64,000 nucleotides of DNA. Source: Neisseria leonii. GTDB lineage: Bacteria > Pseudomonadota > Gammaproteobacteria > Burkholderiales > Neisseriaceae. The notes under the pieces are model-generated. The model was not told the origin of the DNA. It saw nothing but the letters and a program-made list of their open reading frames with translations, and did not search any database. Below, piece by piece: positions 39,477 through 49,192 of this stretch. Position 1 is the stretch's first letter. Each line of letters opens with the position of its first letter. The position numbers were made by a program, and so were the translations under genes. The stretch is taken from positions 1,116,001 to 1,180,000 of the forward strand of contig NZ_CP145606.1 of NCBI RefSeq assembly GCF_028776105.2, read 5' to 3'.

Positions 39477-41114
39477 TTATTCTACGCTGACACCTTCAAA
39501 ACGGGTGCTGCCCAAAGGTTCGAGCACATAACCTTTGACGTTTTTCGCCAACAGTGCGTCGGTTACGGAGTGGGCGATGTAAACGGCCGGTTTCTTCTGG
39601 ACAAGCTGGGCCTGTGCGTTCAGATACAGCGCGGTACGCTCGTCTTTATCGGTGGTCGAACGGGCATCGAGAACGGTCTTGTCGAACTCTTTGTCGCAGA
39701 AACCGCCGTAGTTGGATCCGCCCACCGCGCCGCAGCTGAGCAGGTTGCCGAACCAGTTGTCCGGATCGCCGTTGTCGCCCGTCCAGCCGATCAGCATGGT
39801 ATCGGCTTCGCCTTTTTTACCCCGGCTGAGGTATTCGCCCCATTCGTAAGTAACCAGCTTGGTGTTCAGCCCCACTTTCGCCCAGTCGGCCTGAATCATT
39901 TCGGCCATCAGCTTGGCGTTCGGGTTGTACGGACGCTGAACCGGCATATACCACAGCTCGATGGCCGCATTTTCCTTGCCCGCCTCTTTCAGCAGGGCTT
40001 TGGCGCGCTCGGGATCGTATGCCGACGGTTTCAGGTTGGTATCCACGCCCCACTGGCTCGGCGGCAGCAGGCCGGCGGCGCGTTTGCCCGCACCGGCAAA
40101 TACCGCATTGATAATCGCGTCTTTATCGATGGCCAGATCCAGAGCTTCGCGTACGCGTACATCAGAGGCGATGCGGCCTTCGCGGCTGTTCAGGCTCAAA
40201 TAGCCGGTGTTGTAGCCCTCGCGAGACTCGACATTGACTTTACCCGATTTTTTCGCCGCTTCCACTTCGGCTACTTTGTTGTAGCGCGACAGGCTGCACT
40301 CGCCCGCTTCCACTTTCTGCGCGCGTACGCCGGAATCTTTGGTAATCGAGAAAATCAGGTTGTCGAGTTTGACATTGTCTTTGTTCCAGTAGTCCGGATT
40401 TTTCACATAACGGATCTGCTGGTCTTTCTGATACGACTTCAAGACAAACGGGCCGGTACCGACAGGCTGGGTGTTGATGTCGGCATGTTTGCCCGCCGCT
40501 GCCAGCTTGTCGGCATATTCGGCCGACAGGATATAGGCAAACGGCATCGCCAGATTTTGCAGGAAGGGTGCATTGACTTTGTTCAGCGTGATTTTGACGG
40601 TGTTGTCGTCCACTTTTTCAACCGAAGCGACATCTTCCACCATGCCCATATCGGCCGCATAGGGGAACTCGGCCGGATACGCGGTGTTGTACGGGTGCTT
40701 CTGGTTCAGCATACGCTGCAAGGTAAACACCACATCATCGGCATTGAAATCGCGGCTCGGGGTAAAGTAGTCGGTAGTATGGAATTTCACGCCCTGACGC
40801 AGTTTGAAGGTGTAGGTTTTGCCGTCTTCGGATACGTCCCAGCTCTCGGCCAGGGCAGGTTCGACATCGGTGGTGCCGATTTTGAACTGTACCAGACCGT
40901 TGTACAGCGTATGCGCGGAAGCATCAAAGGTGGCACCGTCGGTAAACTGGCCGGGGTCGAAGCCGCTCGGGCTGCCCTCGGAGCAGTACACCAGCGTCGC
41001 ATTACTGCCGGAAGCAGCCCCCCCCCCCGCACTTTCTTCTTTTTTGCCGCCGCAGGCCGCCAAACTCAGGGTCAGCGCAGCCAGCGCGGTCAATTTAAAC
41101 AGTGGTTTTTCCAT
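39477..41114 (-). CDS. dppA: Dipeptide-binding lipoprotein DppA-like, with an 11-G tract
   Basis: A 545-residue family 5 solute-binding protein anchored by a lipobox (LTLSLAACGG, Cys21). Mature part shows GFDPGQFTDGATFDASAH, VKFHTTDYFTPSRDFNADD and GEADTMLIGWTGDNGDPDN, as in DppA proteins that also bind haem or dipeptides in other species. TTAAGGAG precedes the ATG. Between codons 28 and 33 (KKEESAGGGAAS) lies an uninterrupted run of 11 G residues; the frame is open at this length, and slippage would abolish the protein. First gene of the dpp operon. Confidence 0.92.
   Translation of the reverse strand: MEKPLFKLTALAALTLSLAACGGKKEESAGGGAASGSNATLVYCSEGSPSGFDPGQFTDGATFDASAHTLYNGLVQFKIGTTDVEPALAESWDVSEDGKTYTFKLRQGVKFHTTDYFTPSRDFNADDVVFTLQRMLNQKHPYNTAYPAEFPYAADMGMVEDVASVEKVDDNTVKITLNKVNAPFLQNLAMPFAYILSAEYADKLAAAGKHADINTQPVGTGPFVLKSYQKDQQIRYVKNPDYWNKDNVKLDNLIFSITKDSGVRAQKVEAGECSLSRYNKVAEVEAAKKSGKVNVESREGYNTGYLSLNSREGRIASDVRVREALDLAIDKDAIINAVFAGAGKRAAGLLPPSQWGVDTNLKPSAYDPERAKALLKEAGKENAAIELWYMPVQRPYNPNAKLMAEMIQADWAKVGLNTKLVTYEWGEYLSRGKKGEADTMLIGWTGDNGDPDNWFGNLLSCGAVGGSNYGGFCDKEFDKTVLDARSTTDKDERTALYLNAQAQLVQKKPAVYIAHSVTDALLAKNVKGYVLEPLGSTRFEGVSVE
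41018..41028 (-). repeat. Poly-G(11) tract in dppA, candidate phase-variation site
   Basis: Eleven C residues on the given strand, i.e. 11 G on the coding strand, 86-96 nt into dppA. Tracts of this length are slippage-prone in Neisseria. Confidence 0.8.
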
Positions 41115-41256
41115 ACTCGACTCCTTAATTTAATTTTCGATTATTCTTGATTCCGTCCCGACAAAAGCCGCTTCTGCCCGGTAACAGACGCAATATATAT
41201 GTGAAAAATTGTTCACGCAAGCCATTTAATTGTTAAGAATGAAACAAAACCAACAG

Positions 41257-41303
41257 AAAGGCCGTCTGAAAATGCATCAAACAGCATTTTTCAGACGGCC
41301 TTT
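41257..41303 (-). terminator. Inverted-DUS terminator after the DMT transporter
   Basis: AAAGGCCGTCTGAAAATGC and GCATTTTTCAGACGGCCTTT form a long stem, 13 nt past the stop at 41316. Confidence 0.8.
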
Positions 41304-41315
41304 CTATTCCGATTG

Positions 41316-41744
41316 CTAGCGTTTCAAGGCCAAAACCAGTACGCCGCCGCCGATCAGCACGATGCCCAGCCATTCCTGCGCACCCGGCCGCTCTTTGAGA
41401 AACACCACCGACATCAGCACCACCAGCACAATACTGAATTTGTCCACCGGTGCCACTTTCGATGCCTCGCCCATCTGCAAAGCCTTGAAATAGGCCAGCC
41501 ACGATGCGCCCGTCGCCAAGCCCGACAAAATCAGAAACGTCCAGTTTTTCGCACTGAAACCGGCCACACCCTGCCATTTGCCGGTATAGCTCAAAAATGC
41601 CGCCAGCGCGCCCACAATCACCAGCGTGCGGATAAAAGTGGCAAAATCCGAATCAATGCCCTGCAAGCCCGCTTTGGCCAGCACCGCCGTCAGCGCGGCA
41701 AAAAATGCAGAAGCCAACGCCCAATAAAACCAAGTCTGTTCCAT
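41316..41744 (-). CDS. EamA-family (DMT) half-size transporter
   Basis: A 142-residue inner-membrane protein with about five hydrophobic helices and a single EamA repeat: FYWALASAFFAALTAVLAK, then WLAYFKALQMGEASKVAPV and ERPGAQEWLGIVLIGGGVLV. Full-size DMT exporters have two such repeats, so this one must dimerise. The substrate cannot be told. It starts 9 nt after the copper ATPase gene with GAGGGAG upstream, which suggests co-expression. Confidence 0.88.
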   Translation of the reverse strand: MEQTWFYWALASAFFAALTAVLAKAGLQGIDSDFATFIRTLVIVGALAAFLSYTGKWQGVAGFSAKNWTFLILSGLATGASWLAYFKALQMGEASKVAPVDKFSIVLVVLMSVVFLKERPGAQEWLGIVLIGGGVLVLALKR

Positions 41745-41753
41745 TTTTCTCCC

Positions 41754-44210
41754 TCAACGGCGCAAACGCAGCGCATTGAGCACCACCACCAGCGAGCTGG
41801 TACTCATGCCCAAAGCCGCCACCCACGGCGTTACCCACCCCGCAGCCGCCAACGGTACGGCCAGCAGATTGTATACCGTGGCCCAAATCAGGTTCTGCCG
41901 GATTACGGCAGCCGTACGCTTGGCCTGCGCCACCGTTTCGGCCAGTATGCCCATTTCATCGTTCAGCATCAGCACATCGGCACCTTCGCGCGCCACATCG
42001 GCACCGCCGGCCACCGCCACCGAAACATCGGCCGCTGCCAGCACCGGAGCGTCATTGATGCCGTCGCCCACCATCAGCACTTTCCTGCCCTGCCGCTGCA
42101 AATCCGCCACATAGGCCAGCTTGTCTTCCGGCGAGGCTTGGGCACGGTAATCGTCCACACCCAACACCCCCGCCGCCGCCGCTACCGCCGCCGTACGGTC
42201 GCCACTCAAAATATGCGGGCGCAAACCCTGTGCTCTGAGTGCCGCAAGCATGGCCGCGCTGTCGTCCTTCATCGGGTCATCCAGCAGAAACAGCGCGGCA
42301 AAACCGGCCGTGCTGCCCAAAGCCACCAGCGTCCCGTTGTGCGTCGGCCGCTGCCAGTCATCGGGCAGCACTCCGGCAATTTCGGCCACAAATTCCGGCC
42401 GCCCGATGCGCCAAACCGCCGTTTCGCCGTTGAGACGCACATCAGCGGCCACGCCGTAACCCACGCGGTTCGTCCGCCCGGAAACAGCGATTTCCATGCC
42501 GTCTGAAAACGGTGTTTTTTCAGACGGCATCCGGCAGACGGCACGGGCAATCGGGTGTTCCGACTGTGCTTCAAGCACCTGCGCCAGCCGCACGGCCGTC
42601 CCTTTGTCGAAGCCTGCTGCGGCCAACACTTTGGAAACTCGGAGCCGCCCCTGTGTCAGCGTGCCGGTTTTATCGAACACGACATCGGTGGCCGCCGCCA
42701 GCGTTTCGAGTGCCTGCGCACCCGATACCAGCACCCCCTGCCCCGCCAGCCTGCCCGTGGATGCGGCCAGCGCGGTGGGTGTGGCCAGCGACAGGGCGCA
42801 CGGACAGGTAATCACTAACAGCGACACCGTTACCCACAAAGCCTGATAAACATCGCTGTACCACCACCAGCCCAAAAACACCGGCACGGCAAAAACAATC
42901 ATGCTGCCGACAAAAGACGAAGCATAACGGTCGGCCAATACTGCCAGACGCGGTTTCTGCGACAGGGCTTTGTCCAGCAGCCGCACAATATGCGCCAGCC
43001 GCGTCCCGCCGCCCACTTCTTCGGCACGCACCACCAGCGGGCTTTCGCTGTTGAGCGTACCGGCCGTTACCCGATCGCCCGACCTCTTGACCACCGGCAG
43101 GTTTTCGCCGGTGAGCATGGCTTCGTCCACCGCCCCTTCGCCCGACAAAACCACACCGTCCACCGGCACGACTTCGCCCGGCTTCACCAATACCACATCG
43201 CCCGCTTTCAAACGGACAACGGCCGCCTCGGTAACCGTTTCATCGGGATAGCCTGCCAACTGATGACAGAACGCCGGCACCAGCCTGACCAACCGCTCGG
43301 CCGCGTCTCCGGCCTTGTAGCGCGCATTCTGTTCCGCATAACGCCCCAAAAGCAGCAGGAACACCAGCATCGCCAGCCCTTCAAAATACATCCCCTGCCC
43401 CGCACCGCTCAGCAGGGCATAAACCCCCGCCCCGAAAGTCAGCGCAACCGCCAATGCAATCGGCGTATCCATACCGGCACGGCGGTTTTGCACATCGCGC
43501 CAAAACCCGCGATAAAACGGCTGCGCGGCATAAAAAATGACCGGCAGCACCAGAATAAACGTCGCCCAATGCAGAATATTCAGATAAAGCGGTTCGATGT
43601 TGTCATACAGATAAGTCGGCACCGCAAACATCATGGTCTGCATCATCGACAGCCCCGCCACCGCCAGCCTGAACAACGACTGTTTGCGCGCCTTTTGCGC
43701 CTGAACTTCGACTTTCTGCGCATCATACGGCGCGGCCGTATAACCGGTTTGATGAATGGTCAGCAAAATATCCGACAGGCGCACCCGCGTTTCGTCCCAA
43801 CGCACGCGTGCGCGCTGCGAACTGTAATTCAAATCCGCCGACAACACCCCCGGCAAACGCATCAGCCGCTGCTCGATCAGCCACACACAAGCCGCACAGG
43901 TAATGCCGCCCAGCATCAAAACCGCTTCACGCACATCATCGGGATGCGTTTCGACAAAATCGGCCTGCACCTCGGGCAAATCATACAGCCGGATCTGATT
44001 GAGCATTTCCTGCGACGGCAGCGCCGCCCGTTCGGCATCGGCCGTACGCTGACGGTAATAATGCCCCAAACCCGCATGGATAATACTCTGCGCCACCGCC
44101 TGACAGCCCGCACAGCAGGCAGGCTCGCTCCGCCCCTCATATTCGATGGGCAGATCAAGATTTTCAGGCACGGGCAGCCCGCAGTGGAAACAGGAAAGCG
44201 GATGGTTCAT
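41754..44210 (-). CDS. ccoI: Copper-transporting P1B ATPase, CcoI/FixI type
   Basis: An 818-residue membrane ATPase. Order: N-terminal cysteine-rich region ([20 protein letters not shown]), an HMA domain with [11 protein letters not shown], eight predicted helices, the CPC metal site [13 protein letters not shown], the phosphorylated DKTGTL, and [11 protein letters not shown]. The cysteine-rich N-terminus and length point to the FixI/CcoI branch that supplies copper to cbb3 oxidase rather than CopA export; this is inference. cco genes are not in the window. A DUS lies inside the gene near 42497 and 42520. Confidence 0.88.
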   Translation of the reverse strand: MNHPLSCFHCGLPVPENLDLPIEYEGRSEPACCAGCQAVAQSIIHAGLGHYYRQRTADAERAALPSQEMLNQIRLYDLPEVQADFVETHPDDVREAVLMLGGITCAACVWLIEQRLMRLPGVLSADLNYSSQRARVRWDETRVRLSDILLTIHQTGYTAAPYDAQKVEVQAQKARKQSLFRLAVAGLSMMQTMMFAVPTYLYDNIEPLYLNILHWATFILVLPVIFYAAQPFYRGFWRDVQNRRAGMDTPIALAVALTFGAGVYALLSGAGQGMYFEGLAMLVFLLLLGRYAEQNARYKAGDAAERLVRLVPAFCHQLAGYPDETVTEAAVVRLKAGDVVLVKPGEVVPVDGVVLSGEGAVDEAMLTGENLPVVKRSGDRVTAGTLNSESPLVVRAEEVGGGTRLAHIVRLLDKALSQKPRLAVLADRYASSFVGSMIVFAVPVFLGWWWYSDVYQALWVTVSLLVITCPCALSLATPTALAASTGRLAGQGVLVSGAQALETLAAATDVVFDKTGTLTQGRLRVSKVLAAAGFDKGTAVRLAQVLEAQSEHPIARAVCRMPSEKTPFSDGMEIAVSGRTNRVGYGVAADVRLNGETAVWRIGRPEFVAEIAGVLPDDWQRPTHNGTLVALGSTAGFAALFLLDDPMKDDSAAMLAALRAQGLRPHILSGDRTAAVAAAAGVLGVDDYRAQASPEDKLAYVADLQRQGRKVLMVGDGINDAPVLAAADVSVAVAGGADVAREGADVLMLNDEMGILAETVAQAKRTAAVIRQNLIWATVYNLLAVPLAAAGWVTPWVAALGMSTSSLVVVLNALRLRR

Positions 44211-44268
44211 GGTGCGGATTGTACTCCCGATTCACATGGCAAAAAATGCTTTACATCAACATTCGGCA

Positions 44269-44307
44269 GGCCGTCTGAAAAACCAAAACCCCCGTTCAGA
44301 CGGCCTT
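44269..44307. terminator. Inverted-DUS hairpin
   Basis: CAGGCCGTCTGAA faces TTCAGACGGCCTTA between the ATPase gene start and the tRNA-Asp terminator. Confidence 0.65.
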
Positions 44308-44340
44308 AAGGACGGCATACCGCCTATCGGATACGCACGC

Positions 44341-44371
44341 AAAAACAGCAGCCGTCAGGCTGCTGTTTTTA
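44341..44371 (-). terminator. Rho-independent terminator after tRNA-Asp
   Basis: AAAAACAGCAGCC and GGCTGCTGTTTTT pair around GTCA. It ends the tRNA-Val/tRNA-Asp transcript 4 nt past the CCA end. Confidence 0.85.
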
Positions 44372-44374
44372 TCT

Positions 44375-44451
44375 TGGCGCGGCGGACGGGGCTCGAACCC
44401 GCGACCCTCGGCGTGACAGGCCGATACTCTAACCAACTGAGCTACCGCCGC
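44375..44451 (-). tRNA. tRNA-Asp (GTC)
   Basis: On the minus strand the 77-nt gene runs from GCGGCGGTAGC to CCGCCGC, discriminator G and an encoded CCA. The D arm (AGCTCAGTTGGTTAGAG), anticodon loop CTGTCAC (anticodon GTC) and T arm (GGGTTCGAGCCCC) are all canonical. Confidence 0.96.
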
Positions 44452-44482
44452 GCATTGCCGTTTCAATGCGGCAAAGGAAACT

Positions 44483-44558
44483 TGGTGGGTGATGACGGAG
44501 TCGAACCGCCGACATTCTGCTTGTAAGGCAGACGCTCTACCAACTGAGCTAATCACCC
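44483..44558 (-). tRNA. tRNA-Val (TAC)
   Basis: On the minus strand, 76 nt from GGGTGATTAGC to ATCACCC-A-CCA; anticodon loop CTTACAA (TAC), T arm GGCGGTTCGACTCCGTC. CCA is encoded. It is 31 nt upstream of tRNA-Asp in the same transcript. Confidence 0.96.
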
Positions 44559-44652
44559 GTTTGCTGAAAAGCGAAAACGTGATTAAACCAAATTTAACGC
44601 CACACCGCAAGCAAAAAAACGGCTGCCGAAAGGAAACCCTTGTTCGACAAAA

Positions 44653-45255
44653 TTATTTCTTTTCACTGCCGTGCAGCAGATGCCCCAATTTTTCCGCTTT
44701 CGTATGCAGATAACGTGCGTTTTCCGCATGTTCGCCCACCTGTAACGGCACTCGTTCCGCCACATTGATGCCTGCTGCCTGCAACACCGCCACCTTATCG
44801 GGATTGTTGGTCAATAAGCGCACGCTTTGGACACCCAAATAGGCGAATATTTCCTGTGCCAGCCGGAAATCGCGTGCATCCACCGGCAAACCCAGTGCAA
44901 CATTGGCTTCCACCGTATCCAATCCCTGATCCTGCAATTGATACGCACGGATTTTATTAATCAAGCCGATACCCCGCCCCTCTTGGCGCAGATACACCAC
45001 TACACCTCGCCCTGCCTGCTGAACTGCCTGCATCGCCGCTTGAAGCTGCGGACCGCAATCGCACTTTTGCGAAAACAGCGCATCACCGGTCAGACACTCA
45101 GAATGCACCCGCGCCAACACCGGCTCGCCGTCGTCCACCTGCCCCATCACCAGCGCAATATGCTCTCTCCCTCCGGTTTCCTCAAAACCGTACATTTGAA
45201 ACACGCCCCATTCGGTCGGCAGACGGCAGGCCGCCCGATAAGTCAGTTTACTCAT
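44653..45255 (-). CDS. ribA: GTP cyclohydrolase II
   Basis: Opens GTP in the first step of riboflavin synthesis. The 200-residue protein has the zinc cysteines in [20 protein letters not shown] and the catalytic [12 protein letters not shown] segment, then LTNNPDKV. Start 45255 has GGAG 6 nt upstream and overlaps the end of the GAF gene by 8 nt; in-frame ATGs at 45270 and 45258 are alternatives. Confidence 0.95.
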   Translation of the reverse strand: MSKLTYRAACRLPTEWGVFQMYGFEETGGREHIALVMGQVDDGEPVLARVHSECLTGDALFSQKCDCGPQLQAAMQAVQQAGRGVVVYLRQEGRGIGLINKIRAYQLQDQGLDTVEANVALGLPVDARDFRLAQEIFAYLGVQSVRLLTNNPDKVAVLQAAGINVAERVPLQVGEHAENARYLHTKAEKLGHLLHGSEKK

Positions 45256-45898
45256 CATCGGCTCCACCATCCGTACGGTCGGACAACAGCATCAAAGGCG
45301 CAGCCAAGGCTACCGCCAGCCCCACCCATGCCGCCTGTGCCGTTTCATCAAATGCCCCCGCCTGCGCCGCCTCCACATATAGTACGCCGAACACCGCACC
45401 GCTTTCCGAACACACCGGTGCCGCCAATTGCGCGCCGCTATGGTGCATACCGCCCAAACTGCCCGATGCCAGCCAGGCCGCCACATCATCGGCCACACTC
45501 AACCACCCCGTCTGCGCCGCGCGCGCCGCCAGCGAGCATTCAACGGAAGCCGCATCAACCGTCAGCCGCTGCACACCCACCTTACCCTGCTGCGCCACCC
45601 GCACCAGCACATCATCAGCCGTATAAACATACACTACCGCCGACACCGCCCGTTCATCACGTGTCCATGCCGAATCCAAGGCCATAAACACCTGCTTTAA
45701 CGCTGTCCCGCGCGTGTCGTCCTGCTCAATATAATCGGCCAACCGCCAATCTTCCTGCATATGCCACAGTACACCGTACTCCACAGCCGACTGCCCGCCC
45801 GCCATCACAGCTTCTGCCGCCAACTGCGCCACCCGCACCTCATCACGCGGCAGCCGCAAACCCTGCATTTTCACATAATCGTCCAACACTACCGTCAA
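45248..45898 (-). CDS. GAF-domain protein upstream of ribA
   Basis: A roughly 216-residue protein. Residues about 80-200 form a GAF-like domain ([55 protein letters not shown]), ending in a hydrophobic helix. No output domain is attached, so its role is unknown. No ATG is available near the start: TTG at 45898, GTG at 45889 and TTG at 45886 are the candidates; AAGGA fits GTG best. The integrase remnant abuts its 5' side, so the original start or promoter may have been altered. It overlaps ribA and is likely co-translated. Confidence 0.7.
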   Translation of the reverse strand: MTVVLDDYVKMQGLRLPRDEVRVAQLAAEAVMAGGQSAVEYGVLWHMQEDWRLADYIEQDDTRGTALKQVFMALDSAWTRDERAVSAVVYVYTADDVLVRVAQQGKVGVQRLTVDAASVECSLAARAAQTGWLSVADDVAAWLASGSLGGMHHSGAQLAAPVCSESGAVFGVLYVEAAQAGAFDETAQAAWVGLAVALAAPLMLLSDRTDGGADDE

Positions 45899-45949
45899 TT
45901 CCTTTAAACATCATACCCGCCATATTGCCCGTACGCAGACAGTCAATCC

Positions 45950-46407
45950 CACCATCGCAAGACAGCGGCAAACCCCGCAGCTACCTGTTCCGGCAGTTTG
46001 ATGTCGGCAACTCCGATATCACCAACCGACGATATGCAGGGAAACGCCTTTGCCAAGATAATTCACCATTCGTGCAGCATGATCGGCTTTCCGGCGCTAC
46101 CAAATTATTGCCGAACCAACGGCGGAACCGCCTCAAACATATTCAGCCGCCCGCTGCGCCTGCTTATCGGCGACAGAGAATCGGCTTTCCGCCAGCAAGC
46201 GGCGCATTTTCCGCTCCCACTGCTACCAACGTAACAGCGGGATACCTGCCGATATACAGCGCCTTTTCTTTGCCGTTGATCCAATATTTCAGCCGACAAA
46301 ACCTCCATCCAGACGGCATAACCAGCCAAAACAAACCCCCGCCGTCTGCCAGCTTATAGGCTTGACGGACTGCTTGGCATTCCTGATCCGACAGTCGTTT
46401 GCAGCAT
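45950..46407 (-). pseudogene. Decayed tyrosine integrase (DUF4102/P4-type)
   Basis: Read across frames on the minus strand: an ATG at 46407, RNAKQSVK, then after a frameshift YKLADGGGLFWLV...LKYWINGKEKAL, YIGRYPAVTLV (46358-46164, ending in TAA), then another frame ADHAARMVNYLGKGVSL (46090-46019), then VGDIGVADIKLPEQVA. These match, in order, the arm-binding domain and the start of the core-binding domain of island integrases. The catalytic domain is missing. At least three frameshifts or stops make it non-functional. Confidence 0.8.
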
Positions 46408-46452
46408 TGAGAGAGGGGGATTTTTTTCAGACATTTTCAGAAAAATTCGAAC

Positions 46453-46701
46453 TATACCCCCATATTTCGGGCAATTCAATTAAACGGCATCGGACGGCAT
46501 CAGGCGGTTCAAAAAACCAAATCAGCCCGAAAGCCTTACCAATATTGGGATTGGTTGATTGCGTTAGATTGCATTAGACAAAAAAATAACCCCTGAAAGG
46601 GGTTGGGTGGGCGAAGAGACTCGAATTATAGACTTAAATTATTGATTTTAATAGTTGGTGTTTTTTATTAAATCAGAAAATACCCCCAAATATACCCCCA
46701 A
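46453..46701. repeat. Arm-type ATACCCCCA repeats beside the integrase remnant
   Basis: ATACCCCCAT occurs near 46453-46462 and AATACCCCCAAATATACCCC near 46679-46698. Both are followed by ATTCAATTAAACGGC (about 46474 and 46713). Such C5 motifs commonly flank integrases of this type and probably bound its N-terminal domain. Confidence 0.6.
46604..46627 (-). other. Partial copy resembling the tRNA-Leu 3' end
   Basis: GGGTGGGCGAAGAGACTCGA and following bases resemble GGTGCGGACGGAGAGACTCG in tRNA-Leu at 46892 onwards, sharing AGAGACTCGAA. A terminator-like AACCCCTGAAAGGGGTT precedes both-sided. This looks like a degraded attachment-site duplicate. Confidence 0.45.
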
Positions 46702-46854
46702 TTTTCAGCCTATTCAATTAAACGGCGTTATACGGGATTAGACAGCCAAGCAGGCGGAATAACAGAAAAAAGGAACCGGAAACTAGAAATAAATATTTTA
46801 TTTTTAATAATTTATCTTATTGCATTAGATGCCGTCGGACGGTATTGGACAAAC

Positions 46855-46886
46855 AAAAAACAGCCCCGAAAGGCTGTTGTTTTTTG
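46855..46886 (-). terminator. Rho-independent terminator after tRNA-Leu
   Basis: On the minus strand CAGCC-TTTCGG-GGCTG is flanked by A and T runs, 5 nt past the tRNA CCA end. Confidence 0.85.
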
Positions 46887-46890
46887 AGTG

Positions 46891-46975
46891 TGGTGCGGAC
46901 GGAGAGACTCGAACTCTCACACCTCGCGGCGCTGGAACCTAAATCCAGTGCGTCTACCAATTCCGCCACGTCCGC
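46891..46975 (-). tRNA. tRNA-Leu (TAG)
   Basis: An 85-nt class II tRNA on the minus strand: GCGGACG acceptor stem, anticodon loop TTTAGGT (TAG), a long variable arm (GCGCCGCGAGGTGTG region), T arm AGAGTTCGAGTCTCT and encoded CCA. It is the likely integration target of the lost island. Confidence 0.96.
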
Positions 46976-47124
46976 ACGATTTTGCGCAAGCGGTGTATTA
47001 TACAAGGTTGCCCGCCCTTTGCAAGAAAAAGGCAGCCCCATACAGGCTGCCCGAATCTTTTCAATCAGAAATTTCTTTAAAAGCGACAAATGCCCACAAA
47101 ATCAACCTGTCCGGATAAGTCTTG

Positions 47125-47163
47125 TTTCAGACGGCCTCCGGCATACCTGAGGCCGTCTGAAAC
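47125..47163 (-). terminator. Inverted-DUS hairpin after aceA
   Basis: GTTTCAGACGGCCTC pairs with GAGGCCGTCTGAAAC, a perfect 15-bp stem, 9 nt past the aceA stop. Confidence 0.8.
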
Positions 47164-47171
47164 ACACCGGA

Positions 47172-48770
47172 TCAGTGGAATTGATTCATGGTGTTGTCTT
47201 TGCCGCCCGCTTTGAGTGCGGCTTCTCCGGCAAAGTATTCTTTATGGTTGTCGCCGATGTCGGAACCGGCCATGTTTTGGTGTTTCACAGTGGCGATACC
47301 TTGACGGATTTCTTCGCGCTGGACACCTTTCACATACGCCAGCATACCTTGGTCGGCAAAATAGCCTTTGGCCAGATTGTCGGTTGAAAGTGCGGCGGTA
47401 TGATAGGTCGGCAGGGTGATCAGATGATGGAAGATACCGGCTTGGGCTGACGCATCTTTTTGGAAAGTACGGATACGCTCGTCGGCTTCCTTGGCCAAAT
47501 CGGTGTCGTCGTAATCCGCGCTCATCAGCTTGGTACGGTCGTAGGCGGATACGTCTTTGCCCGCTTCCTGCCATGCGTCGAACACTTGTTGGCGGAAGTT
47601 CAACGTCCAGTTGAACGAGGGGCTGTTGTTGTACACCAGCTTGGCGTTCGGAATGGTTTCGCGGATTTTGTCCACCATTTCTTTAATCTGGCCGATGTGC
47701 GGTTTTTCGGTTTCAATCCACAACAGGTCGGCACCGTTTTGCAGCGAGGTGATGCAGTCGAGCACCACGCGGTCGATACCGGTTCCTTTGCGGAATTGGA
47801 ACAGATTGCTCGGCAGGCGAACGGGTTTGATGGTTTTGCCGTTGGTATTGACAATGACATCGCCCGGTTTGATTTGGCTCAGGTCGGTAATTTCCTCACC
47901 GTCCAGAAAACTGTTGTATTGGTCGCCCAAATCGCCCGGCTCCTGAGAATAAGCGATTTGCTTGGTCAAACCCGCGCCCAGAGAATCGGTGCGGGCGACA
48001 ATCACGCCGTCGTCCACGCCCAATTCCAAGAATGCGTAGCGCACAGCGTTGATTTTTGCCAGAAAATCGACGTGCGGAACGGTTACTTTACCGTCTTGGT
48101 GGCCACATTGTTTTTCGTCGGAAACCTGGTTTTCGATTTGGATACAGCAGGCACCCGCCTCGATCATTTTTTTGGCCAAAAGATAAGTGGCTTCGGCATT
48201 GCCGAAACCGGCATCGATGTCGGCAATAATCGGTACAACGTGGGTTTCGAAATTGTCGATCTGGTTTTGGATTTCCTGCTCTTTGGCTGTGTCGCCCGAC
48301 GCGCGGGCAGCATCGAGTGCGGTGAACAGCAGGTCAAGTTCGCGTGCGTCGGCCTGTTTCAGGAAGGTGTACAACTCTTCAATCAGCTTGGGTACACTGG
48401 TTTTTTCGTGCATGGATTGATCCGGCAGCGGGCCGAACTCGGAACGCATACCGGCCACCATCCAGCCGGAGAGATAGAGATAACGCTTATTGGGCGTTTT
48501 GTGGTGTTTTTTGATGGCAATCAGTTTTTGCTGGCCGACGAAACCGTGCCAGCAGCCGAGCGATTGGGTGTAGTTTGCGGGATCGGCATCGTATTCCGCC
48601 ATATCGCGGCGCATGATGGCGGCGGTATATTTTGCGATGTCCAAACCGGTTTTGAAACGGTTTTGCAGCCGCATACGGGCAACGTATTCCGGCGTGATGG
48701 CGTGCCAGCCGCCGCCTGCCTGCTGTTTGATTTCGCCCGCTGTGCGGATTTCTTCCTGATAATTAGCCAT
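47172..48770 (-). CDS. aceA: Isocitrate lyase
   Basis: Splits isocitrate into glyoxylate and succinate for growth on acetate or fatty acids. The 532-residue protein is of the longer class seen in Pseudomonas/Acinetobacter. The catalytic loop is visible as EKQCGHQDGK, and PIIADIDAGFGNAEA and YNNSPSFNWTLNF are conserved. AAAGGAGC precedes the ATG. Malate synthase is not in the window. A 420-nt AT-rich leader lies upstream. Confidence 0.96.
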   Translation of the reverse strand: MANYQEEIRTAGEIKQQAGGGWHAITPEYVARMRLQNRFKTGLDIAKYTAAIMRRDMAEYDADPANYTQSLGCWHGFVGQQKLIAIKKHHKTPNKRYLYLSGWMVAGMRSEFGPLPDQSMHEKTSVPKLIEELYTFLKQADARELDLLFTALDAARASGDTAKEQEIQNQIDNFETHVVPIIADIDAGFGNAEATYLLAKKMIEAGACCIQIENQVSDEKQCGHQDGKVTVPHVDFLAKINAVRYAFLELGVDDGVIVARTDSLGAGLTKQIAYSQEPGDLGDQYNSFLDGEEITDLSQIKPGDVIVNTNGKTIKPVRLPSNLFQFRKGTGIDRVVLDCITSLQNGADLLWIETEKPHIGQIKEMVDKIRETIPNAKLVYNNSPSFNWTLNFRQQVFDAWQEAGKDVSAYDRTKLMSADYDDTDLAKEADERIRTFQKDASAQAGIFHHLITLPTYHTAALSTDNLAKGYFADQGMLAYVKGVQREEIRQGIATVKHQNMAGSDIGDNHKEYFAGEAALKAGGKDNTMNQFH

Positions 48771-49155
48771 AAGAGAGCTCCTTTGTTCTCGCTTGATTTT
48801 TGGATCACTCTGCTGCTGATGCCGGCACCGTGCAGCCGGTGGACAGCAGCGAAGCGCGGAATGAATTTACCTTTATTTTCATCTTCTGCCAAGACCAAAC
48901 CGCTAAATTTAATCAGATTTCTTACTCTAATTTCCGCCAAGCCCAAACCAGCGAAAACATTTTTTAACAAATACCCGCACAAAATAAAAACGATATAGCA
49001 CCAAAATGCCGTTCTTTGGCATTTGCTACCGCGTTTCCCTTTAAAAATATTTTTTCCGTACAACCGCCGCCGCTGCTTTTTCAGACGGCCGCAACCCAAC
49101 TGTCAAGCCGCCTGAAAACCGCCTGTTATGCGGTAAAAGGCAAAACAGGAAACGG
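48771..49155. other. Leader region of aceA and gap to queF
   Basis: No gene is supported. The aceA leader includes an AT-rich stretch near 48890-48990 and the imperfect inverted repeat TGCCAAAGAACGGCATTTTG (minus strand, near 49022-49003). A DUS-like CAGACGGCC is at 49082. Open frames here have no similarity. Confidence 0.4.
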
Positions 49156-49184
49156 CTGACAAAAACGCGGCACAACCGTATAAT
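49156..49184 (+). promoter_or_regulatory. queF promoter (CTGACA-17-TATAAT)
   Basis: CTGACA at 49156-49161 and TATAAT at 49179-49184 with a 17-nt spacer. Transcription would begin close to 49191, right at the riboswitch. Confidence 0.75.
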
Positions 49185-49192
49185 GCCCGCCC

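Noticed and set aside
39441..41150. 569-codon open frame on the plus strand opposite dppA
   Set aside because: It is the antisense of a well-conserved solute-binding protein; GC-rich codon use leaves long open antisense frames. The same holds for 29841-31397 and 47460-48998.
45925..46359. Plus-strand frame of 144 codons
   Set aside because: It is antisense to the integrase remnant and has no similarity I can recognise.
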